This document shows, piece by piece, positions 9,194 to 17,327 of a DNA stretch of 64,000 nt. Source of the stretch: a bacterium (GTDB lineage Bacteria; BMS3Abin14); contig CP070719.1 of the NCBI GenBank assembly GCA_020350725.1, forward strand, positions 927,329-991,328. Direction: 5' to 3'. Position 1 is the first letter of the stretch, and every line of letters starts with the position of its first letter. A program made the position numbers and the translations under genes. The notes under the pieces were generated by a model. The model did not search any database. It was not told the DNA's origin and saw only the letters and a program-made list of their open reading frames with translations.

Positions 9194-9328
9194 TGAAGGT
9201 TGAAGGGTTAAGGGTTCCGTGGTCAGCACATAATCCAAAACCGAAAAATACAAATTATCCCCTGTTCGCAATCTCTTTTCTCTATCCTCTCTTAATTACC
9301 TTTCCCCTTTCCGCTTTCCACTTTCTTC
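9194..9328. repeat. Inverted pair of degenerate 7-bp tandem arrays
   Basis: 9194-9217 reads GAAGGTT, GAAGGGT, TAAGGGT. 9298-9328 reads CCTTTCC, CCTTTCC, GCTTTCC, ACTTTCT, the purine/pyrimidine complement. The second array encodes the last residues (KGKGN) and the stop of the DUF374 protein, so the array extends into coding sequence. Confidence 0.6.
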
Positions 9329-10017
9329 CTCCCCGCTATTCTGTCTGCCTCCTCCTGGAGGGAGAGCATGCGATCACTCAGGTTTGTCCGGTCCCGCTCC
9401 ATGGAATCACGATCCATGTCCGGATCGAAATGCATCGGTTCGCCGAAAAGGATAACCGCCCGCGCGAAGGGGACAGGAAGCATATACCTGTCCCAGGCTT
9501 TTTCCAAGACGACAGCCGGATTCATTGAAGCCGACACCGGAATGACCGACGCCCCGGTTTTTTTCGCCAGGTAAATGACACCCGGCTTCACCTCATGAAG
9601 CGGACCTCGGGGACCGTCCACCGCCAGGGTTGCGTGATATCCTTCCCCCATGGCCTTTTTCATCCCGATCAGACCTCTCGCGCCGCCGCGAGAGGTTGAC
9701 CCTCGGACGATGCGGTGCCCGAAACCCGCCAGAACCTGGGCCTGTAATTCCCCGTCCCGGCTCATGCTGGACATGACCGTGGTCTTTCTTCCTGCAAAAT
9801 AGGACACAAGAGGAAACTGTCTGCCGTGGAAGAAGGGGATAATGGCGCACTCACCTTTACTCTCTACGGAGTCGAGCCACCCGATTCCGAAATCAGCGAT
9901 CCTGAGGGTGCCGTAGAGCAGGCGGATAAAGGACCTCACCAAGACGACGGTCAGGTGCCCCTTCAAACCCATCGATCCCCGGTCACCGACAGGATCGGAT
10001 GTCATGCACTGATTCAA
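9292..10017 (-). CDS. DUF374 lysophospholipid acyltransferase-like protein
   Basis: A 241-aa protein with a DUF374/LPLAT-type core: the HGRQF box (H-x4-like catalytic site), VRGSTSRGGARG and AVDGPRGP motifs. Families like this sit beside Kdo transferase, lpxL or msbA genes and are thought to acylate lipid A or a related lipid; the substrate is unproven. The start is a TTG at 10017 whose TTGA overlaps the msbA stop, with an AGAGGA ribosome site nine bases upstream. An ATG at 10005 is the alternative. The C-terminal residues are encoded by a 7-bp repeat array. Confidence 0.82.
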   Translation of the reverse strand: MNQCMTSDPVGDRGSMGLKGHLTVVLVRSFIRLLYGTLRIADFGIGWLDSVESKGECAIIPFFHGRQFPLVSYFAGRKTTVMSSMSRDGELQAQVLAGFGHRIVRGSTSRGGARGLIGMKKAMGEGYHATLAVDGPRGPLHEVKPGVIYLAKKTGASVIPVSASMNPAVVLEKAWDRYMLPVPFARAVILFGEPMHFDPDMDRDSMERDRTNLSDRMLSLQEEADRIAGRKKVESGKGKGN

Positions 10018-11765
10018 TGATCATTGTCCTCTATCAGCAGGGAGTAGAGACGGGAGTACTCTCCCCCGAGTTCGACGAGTTCGTCGTGCCGCCCCGACTC
10101 CACTATGCGTCCGTCGGACAGGACGATGATCCGGTCGGCGTCCTTCACTGTGGAAATCCGGTGGGCGATGACCAAGGTCGTCCGACCCCTGACCAGATTT
10201 TCCAGGGCCCGCTGGACGAGGTACTCGGACTCGGTGTCGAGGGAGGACGTGGCCTCGTCGAGGATAAGGATCGGTGAATCCTTGATCAGGGCCCGGGCGA
10301 TGGACAACCTCTGTCTCTGGCCCCCGGAAAGACGTGTTCCCCGCTCCCCGATCACCGTATCGAGGCCATCGGGCAAGGAGGCGATGAAGTCGTGAGCGTA
10401 GGCGGCGTCGAGAACCTGTTCCAACTCTCGGTCGCCGACATGCTCCATGCCGTAGCAGATGTTGCTCTTGATGGTCTCGTTAAAGAGGATCACATCCTGG
10501 GAGACGACCGAGATCTGCTGGCGGAGGCTCTTCTGGGTGACCGAGCGCACATCGTAATCGTCGATCCATACCGCTCCCGAGGTGACATCGTAGAACCGAG
10601 GGATGAGGTTGACGAGGGTTGTCTTGCCTCCCCCGCTGGATCCGACAATGGCCAATTTCGTGCCGGCCTCGACCTCCAGGTTAATTCCCCTTAACACCCA
10701 CTCCGTATCGTACCGGAAGGAAACGTCCTCGAACCGGATTCTCCCCCTGATCCTCGGCAAGATAACGGCGTCAGGACTGTCCTCGATCTCCGGTGAGATG
10801 TCCAGAACGTCGAAGACCCGTTCGGCAGCGGCAAGGCCCTGCTGGATCAGGTTGTTTACGGAGGTCAAATGCTTGATCGGCTCATAGAGGAGCATCAGGG
10901 CCGTGAGGAAGGAGAAGAATTCTCCCACGGTCATGGACCCCCTCATGACCATCAGTCCGCCTACCCAGACGATGACCGCCACGGACCCGGCTCCGATAAG
11001 CTCCATCACGGGGCTGGACAGGGCCCTGACCTTCTGGATCTTGAGAAAGGTCTTGACCAGCTTTTCGTTGTCCGCTTGAAAACGGTCCAGCTCCGTCTCT
11101 TCTGTTCCGCAGGCCTTGACTAATCCGATGCCTGCGATGCGTTCCTGCATGAGCTTGTTGAGTTCACCCATCTGTTCCTGGCTGCGTCTGCTGGCCTTCT
11201 TCATTTTCCGCCCAAACTGAACCAGCGGATACATGGCCACCGGCAGGACGACCAGGGTAATGATCCCCAGAGTCATGTTTCTGTAAAGCACCACTCCGGA
11301 GAGGATCACGACGGTAAAGACATCACGTATCGCACCTGTCAGGGCCTCGGTGACAGCTCCCTGGATCATCGACACATCGTAGGTGACCCGGGACATGAGG
11401 GTCCCGGTGGGTGTCTCCGTAAAAAAGGACATGGAAAGTGTGTTCAGGTGCCGGTAGAGTTCGTTCCGTATATCCTTCACCATCCGGATTCCCGCAGAGT
11501 TCATGATGTACATCCTGACAAAACGGCATAGACCCTTGATGAGATAGATCAAAAGGATTGCAAGGGGGACCAGGACAAGCATCTGTCTGTCCCGTTCGAT
11601 GAACACGTCATCGAGCACGTTCTTCATGAGAAGCGCCGACAGGCCGGTGCACAACGAGACACCCACCATGGCCACCGCCGAGATAACCAGCATCCCGGTA
11701 TAAGGCTTCACATAGTGGAACAGGCGTCTGTAGAGACGCAGGGCGTGGCTGGTTTTTCCGGACAT
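10014..11765 (-). CDS. msbA: Lipid A export ABC transporter, fused permease/ATPase
   Basis: A 583-aa half-transporter of the MsbA family that flips lipid A-core across the inner membrane. Six transmembrane helices occupy about residues 20-310. The ATPase domain follows with Walker A GSSGGGKTT, signature LSGGQRQRLSIARAL and Walker B ILILDEATSSLD. Length is typical. It lies upstream of the DUF374, Trm112, lpxK and lpxL genes, so it is likely the first gene of that operon, with its promoter in the 11766-12090 region. Confidence 0.93.
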   Translation of the reverse strand: MSGKTSHALRLYRRLFHYVKPYTGMLVISAVAMVGVSLCTGLSALLMKNVLDDVFIERDRQMLVLVPLAILLIYLIKGLCRFVRMYIMNSAGIRMVKDIRNELYRHLNTLSMSFFTETPTGTLMSRVTYDVSMIQGAVTEALTGAIRDVFTVVILSGVVLYRNMTLGIITLVVLPVAMYPLVQFGRKMKKASRRSQEQMGELNKLMQERIAGIGLVKACGTEETELDRFQADNEKLVKTFLKIQKVRALSSPVMELIGAGSVAVIVWVGGLMVMRGSMTVGEFFSFLTALMLLYEPIKHLTSVNNLIQQGLAAAERVFDVLDISPEIEDSPDAVILPRIRGRIRFEDVSFRYDTEWVLRGINLEVEAGTKLAIVGSSGGGKTTLVNLIPRFYDVTSGAVWIDDYDVRSVTQKSLRQQISVVSQDVILFNETIKSNICYGMEHVGDRELEQVLDAAYAHDFIASLPDGLDTVIGERGTRLSGGQRQRLSIARALIKDSPILILDEATSSLDTESEYLVQRALENLVRGRTTLVIAHRISTVKDADRIIVLSDGRIVESGRHDELVELGGEYSRLYSLLIEDNDH

Positions 11766-12090
11766 GTCAGCTGGACACTCACCTCTCTCGGGGAAGAGCG
11801 GCCTTCCCTTTTCGATTACCTGCCCCCCGTGATTTCGGCGGGGCTTTCCGAAATGCCATGATCTACATAGAAGAACCGGGTGAAAAGGTCAATGTTTCGC
11901 TGATAATAACACGCAGGGAGTAAAAATGCCTCGTTTCACCTTTACAAAGATGTTCGAAGGGTTTATCAGAGACGGTGTCGGGTCCGGGTCACCGGAAGCA
12001 GGATCGTTCAGGCGACGAAAACCCGGGCAGAATCACTTTCCATCCTGAAATCCGGGATGTGGAATCTGGAACGGGATCCGGGGGAATTCT
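11766..12090. other. Divergent intergenic region between msbA and the gnnA-like gene
   Basis: These 325 bases must carry promoters for two outward-facing operons. A GC-rich imperfect hairpin lies at about 11820-11843 (GCCCC / GGGGC arms), and an AT-rich GATAATAA stretch at about 11902-11909 could act as a -10 element. No convincing -35 partner was found. A weak small reading frame is listed separately. Confidence 0.5.
11926..12048 (+). CDS. Possible 40-aa small protein
   Basis: An ATG at 11926 preceded by a GGGAG ribosome site five bases upstream opens a 40-codon frame ending in TGA before the gnnA-like gene. The predicted product (MPRFTFTKMFEGF...) is basic, with no recognisable domain. The only support is the ribosome site and position. 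It may be a leader peptide or a chance frame. Confidence 0.2.
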   Translation: MPRFTFTKMFEGFIRDGVGSGSPEAGSFRRRKPGQNHFPS

Positions 12091-13047
12091 ATGGATAAGC
12101 TTAAAGCGGCCGTGATCGGCGTAGGCTACCTGGGCAGGTTCCACGCTCAGAAGTATGCGGCTATGGAGGATGTGGAACTGATCGGTGTTGTGGACGCCGA
12201 TGCGGCCAGGGCGGCAGATGTCGCCGCGGAGCTCGGTACAGCCCCTTATGAGGATCACAGGGTCATTCTGGACAGTGTTGATCTCGTCTCCATAGCAGTC
12301 CCGACCACCTCCCACTTCGAGGTGGCCAGGTCCTGTCTTCGGGCAGGGGTCCATATCCTGCTGGAAAAACCCATTACCCGGACCGTGGCCGAGGCGGAAT
12401 CCCTCATCGAAGAGGCCAAGGCCCGCGATCTGGTCTTTCAGGTAGGTCACCTTGAGCGGTTCAACGAGGCCGTCATGGCCCTCGAGGGAGCCATTAAAAA
12501 CCCCATGTTCGTCGAATCCCACCGGCTGGCGCAGTTTCGTCCGAGAGGGACCGACGTCGATGTCGTCCTCGACCTGATGATCCACGACATCGACATCATC
12601 CTGAGCATCGTTCCCTCAGCGGTCTCTTCGGTGGATTCGGTCGGTGTTCCAGTGCTGTCCGACGAGGTGGACATTGCCAACGCCCGGCTGCGATTCGACA
12701 ACGGCTGTGTGGCCAACGTGACGGCAAGCCGGGTCAGCCGTGAGACCCTGAGAAAGATCAGGATCTTCCAACCGGATTCCTACATCACCATAGACTATCA
12801 GACAAAAAGGATCTCCCTCTTTCGGAAAAACGGGGACGGCGCCCCCGTTCCAGGCCTCCCCAACATCTCCATGGAGGAAAAGACATTTGAGAGCGGGGAC
12901 ACCCTCTTCGCCGAGATCAGGTCCTTTGTGGATTCCGTGAAAAACGGAACACCGCCTCTCGTCAGCGGAGAGGACGGCAAAAGAGCCCTGGAGCTGGCCC
13001 ACGTTATCACGGCAAACCTCACGGGGAAACCGATCGAAGAGGGTTGA
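12091..13047 (+). CDS. Gfo/Idh/MocA oxidoreductase, probable UDP-GlcNAc 3-dehydrogenase (GnnA-like)
   Basis: A 318-aa NAD(P)-dependent oxidoreductase. Its Rossmann motif VIGVGYLGRFHAQKY is at about 8-22 and the Gfo/Idh/MocA EKPIT motif at about residue 93. In Acidithiobacillus ferrooxidans and Leptospira, GnnA oxidises the 3-OH of UDP-GlcNAc, GnnB then transaminates it, and the genes sit beside lpxA/lpxB. Here the same order (oxidoreductase, aminotransferase, lpxB) is found in one operon, which makes GnnA the best assignment. A different 3-keto or 3-amino sugar pathway cannot be excluded without biochemistry. The start ATG has a GGGGG site upstream. Confidence 0.82.
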   Translation: MDKLKAAVIGVGYLGRFHAQKYAAMEDVELIGVVDADAARAADVAAELGTAPYEDHRVILDSVDLVSIAVPTTSHFEVARSCLRAGVHILLEKPITRTVAEAESLIEEAKARDLVFQVGHLERFNEAVMALEGAIKNPMFVESHRLAQFRPRGTDVDVVLDLMIHDIDIILSIVPSAVSSVDSVGVPVLSDEVDIANARLRFDNGCVANVTASRVSRETLRKIRIFQPDSYITIDYQTKRISLFRKNGDGAPVPGLPNISMEEKTFESGDTLFAEIRSFVDSVKNGTPPLVSGEDGKRALELAHVITANLTGKPIEEG

Positions 13048-13137
13048 ACCGGGGAGGGCGCAGACGGATCTGTCCTTTCCCCTGTCCTCTGTTTGATTAA
13101 AGCTGTTCCATCCGCACGGTAGAAAGGAACCGTTGCC

Positions 13138-14232
13138 ATGAAAATCCCCATGGTGGACCTGAAAGTCCAATACCAGGGACTTAAGGACGAGATCGAGGAG
13201 GGCATCGGAGAGGTCCTGGAGACGGCCCGGTTCATCCTGGGTCCTAACGTCCAATCCCTCGAGGAGGAGGTGGCATCCTACTGCGGGGTCAAGCACGCTG
13301 TCGGCGTCGCTTCCGGTACGGATGCACTCCATCTGGCCCTCAGGGCGTGCGGGATCGGTGCAGGTGATGAGGTGATCACATCTCCGTTCACCTTCATCGC
13401 CACGGCGGAGGCCATATCGTACACCGGCGCACGCCCCGTTTTCGTGGATATCGACCCCAGGACGTTCAATATCGATCCGGACCTCATCGAAAAGGCGATC
13501 ACAGGGCGGACAAAGGCCGTGCTGCCCGTACACCTGTTCGGGCAACCGGTGGATATGGATCCGATAAGAGACATCTGCCGGAGACATTCCCTCAGGATCA
13601 TTGAGGATTGCGCCCAGTCATTCGGGGCCGATTACGGATCGGTAAAGACCGGGGCAATAGGTGACGCCGGATGCTTCTCCTTTTTCCCGAGCAAGAACCT
13701 CGGCTGTTACGGTGACGGCGGCATGGTGATCACCGACGATGACACCGTTGCCGAAGAGGTCAGGGTCCTCCGCAACCACGGCAGCCGCATCCAGTACCAT
13801 CACTCCAGCATAGGGTATAACAGCCGTCTGGACGAGATCCAGGCTGTTGTCCTCCGGACCAAGCTGAGGCGCATCGACGCTTTCAACGGCAGGCGGCGCG
13901 CCAACGCTGCAAGGTACACCGAGATCCTGGTTGGAAGCGGGATCGTCACACCTTTCGAGGACGAAAAGGGATTGCACGTCTACCACCAGTACACCGTCAT
14001 GAGCGACCGCCGCGAAGAGCTCAGGCAGGCCCTTGCCGATCAGGGTATTGCCAGTGCAGTCTACTATCCAATCCCCCTTCACAGGCAGGAGGTCTACGGG
14101 AAGGAGTGGAAGGGTGTTTCCCTGCCGGTTTCCGAGGAAACCGCTTCAAAGGTCCTCTCCCTGCCCATGTACCCGGAGCTTTCCCGGGTGCAGATCGAAG
14201 AGGTCTGCGACACCCTGACAGAGGTCCTTTAG
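13138..14232 (+). CDS. DegT/DnrJ/EryC1 aminotransferase, probable UDP-GlcNAc3N transaminase (GnnB-like)
   Basis: A 364-aa PLP-dependent sugar aminotransferase. The Schiff-base lysine is expected in CFSFFPSKNLGCYGDGG (about residues 180-196), and GVASGTDALHLAL and EDCAQSFGA are family motifs. It lies 90 bases after the GnnA-like gene and directly abuts lpxB. The predicted reaction is conversion of the 3-keto UDP-GlcNAc to UDP-GlcNAc3N using glutamate, which lets LpxA form an amide at position 3 of lipid A. The sub-family call rests on genomic context more than on residues. Confidence 0.82.
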   Translation: MKIPMVDLKVQYQGLKDEIEEGIGEVLETARFILGPNVQSLEEEVASYCGVKHAVGVASGTDALHLALRACGIGAGDEVITSPFTFIATAEAISYTGARPVFVDIDPRTFNIDPDLIEKAITGRTKAVLPVHLFGQPVDMDPIRDICRRHSLRIIEDCAQSFGADYGSVKTGAIGDAGCFSFFPSKNLGCYGDGGMVITDDDTVAEEVRVLRNHGSRIQYHHSSIGYNSRLDEIQAVVLRTKLRRIDAFNGRRRANAARYTEILVGSGIVTPFEDEKGLHVYHQYTVMSDRREELRQALADQGIASAVYYPIPLHRQEVYGKEWKGVSLPVSEETASKVLSLPMYPELSRVQIEEVCDTLTEVL

Positions 14233-15401
14233 TGGAATTACCGATGGCGGGCCAGGCATCGGAGCGACGTGCCCTGATCGTCGCGGGGGAGGCATCCGGA
14301 GACCACCACGGCGCCAGCCTTGTCTCCGAGGCTGCGAAGATCGATCCGGACCTAACCTTTTTCGGGGTCGGCGGACCCCTGATGGTCAAGGCCGGGTGTG
14401 ACGTCCTCATTTCCTACGAGGAACTCATGGCCTCCGGTTTCGTGGAGGTCGTCAGACATTTTCCCTCCATCCTGAAGGTTTTCCGGCGTTTAAAAAGGAT
14501 GTTGACGGGGGGCGAGAGGCCGGATGTCCTCGTTCTCATTGATTATCCGGATTTTAACCTGCGCCTGGCCGAACACGCCAAACGGGCCGGGATACCTGTC
14601 CTGTTCTTCGTCAGCCCGCAGGTGTGGGCGTGGAGGAAGAGCAGGGTCAGGAGGATCGCCGGAGCGGTGGACAGGCTGGCCGTCATCTTCCCCTTCGAAC
14701 CGGAACTCTATCGGGGACTGGACATTCGGGTCGATTACGTCGGCAATCCCCTCATGGACGAGGCCTTCATCGGCATCGAGCGGGAACTCTTTCGTCGACA
14801 GCTCGGCATGGATGCGGCAGACACCGTGGTGGGCCTCTTCCCGGGGAGCCGGCCGCACGAGATCCGGTACAATCTGGACACCATCCTCAGGGCCGCAGCT
14901 ATCGTGGCGCGAAGAATTCCCTCCGCCCAGTTTCTCCTTCCCCTCGCCCCCTTTCTCCCGGAGGAGAACGTCAGAACGAGCGTGGAAAGCTCAGCCCTTC
15001 CTGTTACCATAACGTCCGAGAGGATCTACGATGTGGCCAACGCCTGTGACGCGGTGATCACGGCGGCCGGAACCGCTACCCTCCAGACAGCCCTCATGGG
15101 GACACCGATGGTGATTCTGTACAGGATGTCCCCCATCAGCCACGCCATCGCAAGGCGTTTGGTCAGACTCGAGTATATCGGCCTTGCCAACATAGTCGCC
15201 GGCCGGGGAGTCGTGCGGGAGTTCCTGCAGGAACAGGCTGACCCGGACAACATCGCCGAAGAGGTCCTCCGCATCCTTCTGGACGAGGACTACCGCCAGG
15301 GTATCAAGGAGGGGCTGGCCGACATCAGGGCAAAGATGGGAGAACCTGGATGTTCGGCCCGGGTGGCGCACATCGCCTCGGAGATGAGCAAGGGAAGGTG
15401 A
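14232..15401 (+). CDS. lpxB: Lipid-A-disaccharide synthase
   Basis: A 389-aa GT19 glycosyltransferase that joins lipid X and UDP-2,3-diacylglucosamine. The family motifs IVAGEASGDHHGA near the N-terminus, VSPQVWAWR (about 125) and LFPGSRPHEI (about 205) are present. The chosen start is GTG at 14232, overlapping the last base of the aminotransferase stop, with AGAGG eight bases upstream. ATG at 14244 is an alternative; the frame open further upstream is not conserved. It is co-transcribed with the gnnA/B-like genes. Confidence 0.92.
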   Translation: MELPMAGQASERRALIVAGEASGDHHGASLVSEAAKIDPDLTFFGVGGPLMVKAGCDVLISYEELMASGFVEVVRHFPSILKVFRRLKRMLTGGERPDVLVLIDYPDFNLRLAEHAKRAGIPVLFFVSPQVWAWRKSRVRRIAGAVDRLAVIFPFEPELYRGLDIRVDYVGNPLMDEAFIGIERELFRRQLGMDAADTVVGLFPGSRPHEIRYNLDTILRAAAIVARRIPSAQFLLPLAPFLPEENVRTSVESSALPVTITSERIYDVANACDAVITAAGTATLQTALMGTPMVILYRMSPISHAIARRLVRLEYIGLANIVAGRGVVREFLQEQADPDNIAEEVLRILLDEDYRQGIKEGLADIRAKMGEPGCSARVAHIASEMSKGR

Positions 15402-15419
15402 TCGTCCGACGCCAAGCGT

Positions 15420-15588
15420 CCGTGATTGGTGATTCGTGATTTGTGATTTGGTTGTGAATCGATTGATTCAGTGACCATTGGGGATTATTCAAGTATATTT
15501 GCAAAGAATCTTGTCCGAAATAATAGTTCTCTATAATTTGGTTCGCAAGCGGCATTGGCTAATCACGAATAACGAATCACAAATCACG
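15420..15588. repeat. Inverted pair of 7-bp tandem arrays between convergent lpxB and lpxA-like genes
   Basis: 15420-15449 consists of 7-base units of the type TGATTNG. 15560-15588 is close to its reverse complement (about 24 of 28 positions). The pair occupies almost all of the 190 bp between the two converging genes and could fold as a long interrupted hairpin acting on both transcripts. Confidence 0.7.
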
Positions 15589-15592
15589 TCCT

Positions 15593-16384
15593 TTATCTCG
15601 CAAACCCCCTCCTGCCGGACAGAAGAAACTCCATCAGGTGCTCGACCTCTGGCGTCGCGTCTCCGGAAGATCGGATTCTGGCCAGCGCGTCGTTGAGGAG
15701 AAGACCCTTTCGGAATATCGTATCGAAGGCGTCCTGAAGGCTGGATATCGACTTCCCTGAGTACCTGGCTTCTTTCAGGCCGGCCACATTCAGACCGACA
15801 AGTTCGGCTCGATCGCCTCTGGCGGCGCAGAAGGGCGGGATGTCCTTGACCACGATGCACCCCCTCTCGAGGGAAGCCAGTTTACCGATCCTGCAGAAGG
15901 GATGAACGGAACTGAAGCTTCCGAGATGGGCTCCGTCTTCTACGTCGACGTGCCCCCCGGGGTTGGCTCCACTCTCGAATCTGACACCGCAACCGACCGT
16001 GCTGTCATGAGCCACGTGCGCACAGGCCATGAAGACGTTGTTGTCCCCGATCCTCGTCAGGCCCCTTCCCGTGGTCGTTCCCCGGTGGACGGTGCAGCAC
16101 TCGCCGAATACGTTGCCATTACCGATAATGACCTCCGTGTCCTCACCCCTGTACTTGAGGTCCTGAGGGTCACCTCCCAGGGAGGAGAAGGGGAGAACCT
16201 GGTTGTCGGTTCCCATGATCGTTATTCCCATAATAACCGTGTTGGGCCCGATCCGGCTTCCTGATCCGATCCTTACGCGCGGCCCGATCACAGCGTGGCT
16301 GCCGACGACAACGCCATGGTCCAGTTCCGCGCCGGGCATGACGACGGCTCTGGGATCGATAGAGGTCTCGATGCCTGTTTTCAT
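15593..16384 (-). CDS. Second, divergent LpxA-like acyl-ACP UDP-sugar acyltransferase
   Basis: A 263-aa left-handed beta-helix acyltransferase of the LpxA family, with hexapeptide repeats over about residues 7-190. The catalytic-histidine motif AHVAHD is present (H126). Compared by eye with E. coli LpxA, the residue equivalent to Q161 is Pro162 and the hydrocarbon-ruler glycine (G173) is Arg174, preceded by Glu173. This argues for a shorter acyl chain or another nucleotide sugar. It is the last gene of the lpx/bam operon and paralogous to the canonical lpxA at 17.3-18.1 kb, separated by lpxI. With gnnA/B-like genes 1-4 kb away, it may be the enzyme for UDP-GlcNAc3N. It appears intact. Confidence 0.85.
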   Translation of the reverse strand: MKTGIETSIDPRAVVMPGAELDHGVVVGSHAVIGPRVRIGSGSRIGPNTVIMGITIMGTDNQVLPFSSLGGDPQDLKYRGEDTEVIIGNGNVFGECCTVHRGTTTGRGLTRIGDNNVFMACAHVAHDSTVGCGVRFESGANPGGHVDVEDGAHLGSFSSVHPFCRIGKLASLERGCIVVKDIPPFCAARGDRAELVGLNVAGLKEARYSGKSISSLQDAFDTIFRKGLLLNDALARIRSSGDATPEVEHLMEFLLSGRRGFAR

Positions 16385-16472
16385 GGTCCGCGTCCGATAC
16401 CGGCTTCGCCAGCCGGATGAAGAGGTTCTACTTTTGTCGCACCGGAGACCGTCACGGTGTCAACCGGGGGTG

Positions 16473-17327
16473 TCACGAATGGTCTGAAACACCTTTGTCC
16501 AGGACATCTTCATCGGAGAGCGACACGAGGGAAATGGATCGATCCCGGCATAAGGCGTTCAGCTCCCTCAGCCCGAGGAGAAAACACCGGCCCGATTCCA
16601 CGGCAATGACGCCGCCCCCTGCCCGGGCCAGGGATGAAGCGGTATGCGGTCCAACTGTGGGAACGTCGAACCGAAAATCATGGTCCGGGCTGGACACTTT
16701 GACGACGACATTACCTCCGCCCGTGATCCGGCCGGCCCTCTCAATGGCTTCGTCGGTCCCCTCCATCGCCTCCACAGCGACAACGGCGAGATCCTTGATG
16801 ATGACAGTCTGGCCAACGTCCATTTCGGCGATCCTCTTGGCGATCTTCCATCCGAAGCGGGCATCCCGCATCTGTTCGGGCGTGGGCGGGGGACCGGCGA
16901 TGTGTCCCTCAACGGCAACAAGCCCGGGGACGATATGGGTGAGCTCCCGGACGGGAAGTCCTTCAGCCGTCAGAAGGTCGACAAAACCCGCGAGGATGGT
17001 TGATCCGCGTCTGTCGGGCAGCGAATGGAGAAGAGCCAGAAGTCGTGAGTCAAAATCGTCGTTGAAGAAGAGGGAATCGTGGGGGAGTTTTCCGGCGAGG
17101 ACGATACTGGTGGATCCCGATCGTCTCAGACCTTCCAGGAGTGCTTCGAGATGACCCACCCGGAACCAGCGGACATCCCGTCCCGGTGTCTCAATGGAGG
17201 GGTCGGCTGCTCCCTCGAAGGCGGCTATGAACAGCTGCTTTCCGGAATCCTCAATGGCCTTCGCCACCTCGAGGGGGAGGTCGCTGGTCCCGGCCAGAAG
17301 GCCTATCCTCTCCTGCGATCCTGTCAC
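16473..17327 (-). CDS. lpxI: UDP-2,3-diacylglucosamine pyrophosphatase, LpxI type
   Basis: A 284-aa DUF1009-family protein that hydrolyses UDP-2,3-diacylglucosamine to lipid X and UMP, replacing the unrelated LpxH. The N-terminus IGLLAGTSDLPLEVAKAI and the C-terminal DFRFDVPTVGPHTA are typical; the conserved Asp and the TVG motif are thought to be at the active site. It starts inside the last codons of lpxA (four-base overlap) and is followed by the second lpxA. No lpxH was seen in the window. Confidence 0.9.
   Translation of the reverse strand: MTGSQERIGLLAGTSDLPLEVAKAIEDSGKQLFIAAFEGAADPSIETPGRDVRWFRVGHLEALLEGLRRSGSTSIVLAGKLPHDSLFFNDDFDSRLLALLHSLPDRRGSTILAGFVDLLTAEGLPVRELTHIVPGLVAVEGHIAGPPPTPEQMRDARFGWKIAKRIAEMDVGQTVIIKDLAVVAVEAMEGTDEAIERAGRITGGGNVVVKVSSPDHDFRFDVPTVGPHTASSLARAGGGVIAVESGRCFLLGLRELNALCRDRSISLVSLSDEDVLDKGVSDHS

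Noticed and set aside
11820-11843. Rho-independent terminator in the msbA/gnnA-like divergent region
   Set aside because: The stem is imperfect, has no U-tract on either strand and no gene ends there.
12616-13587. 323-codon open frame on the - strand
   Set aside because: It overlaps both the gnnA-like and gnnB-like genes in antisense and has no conserved features.
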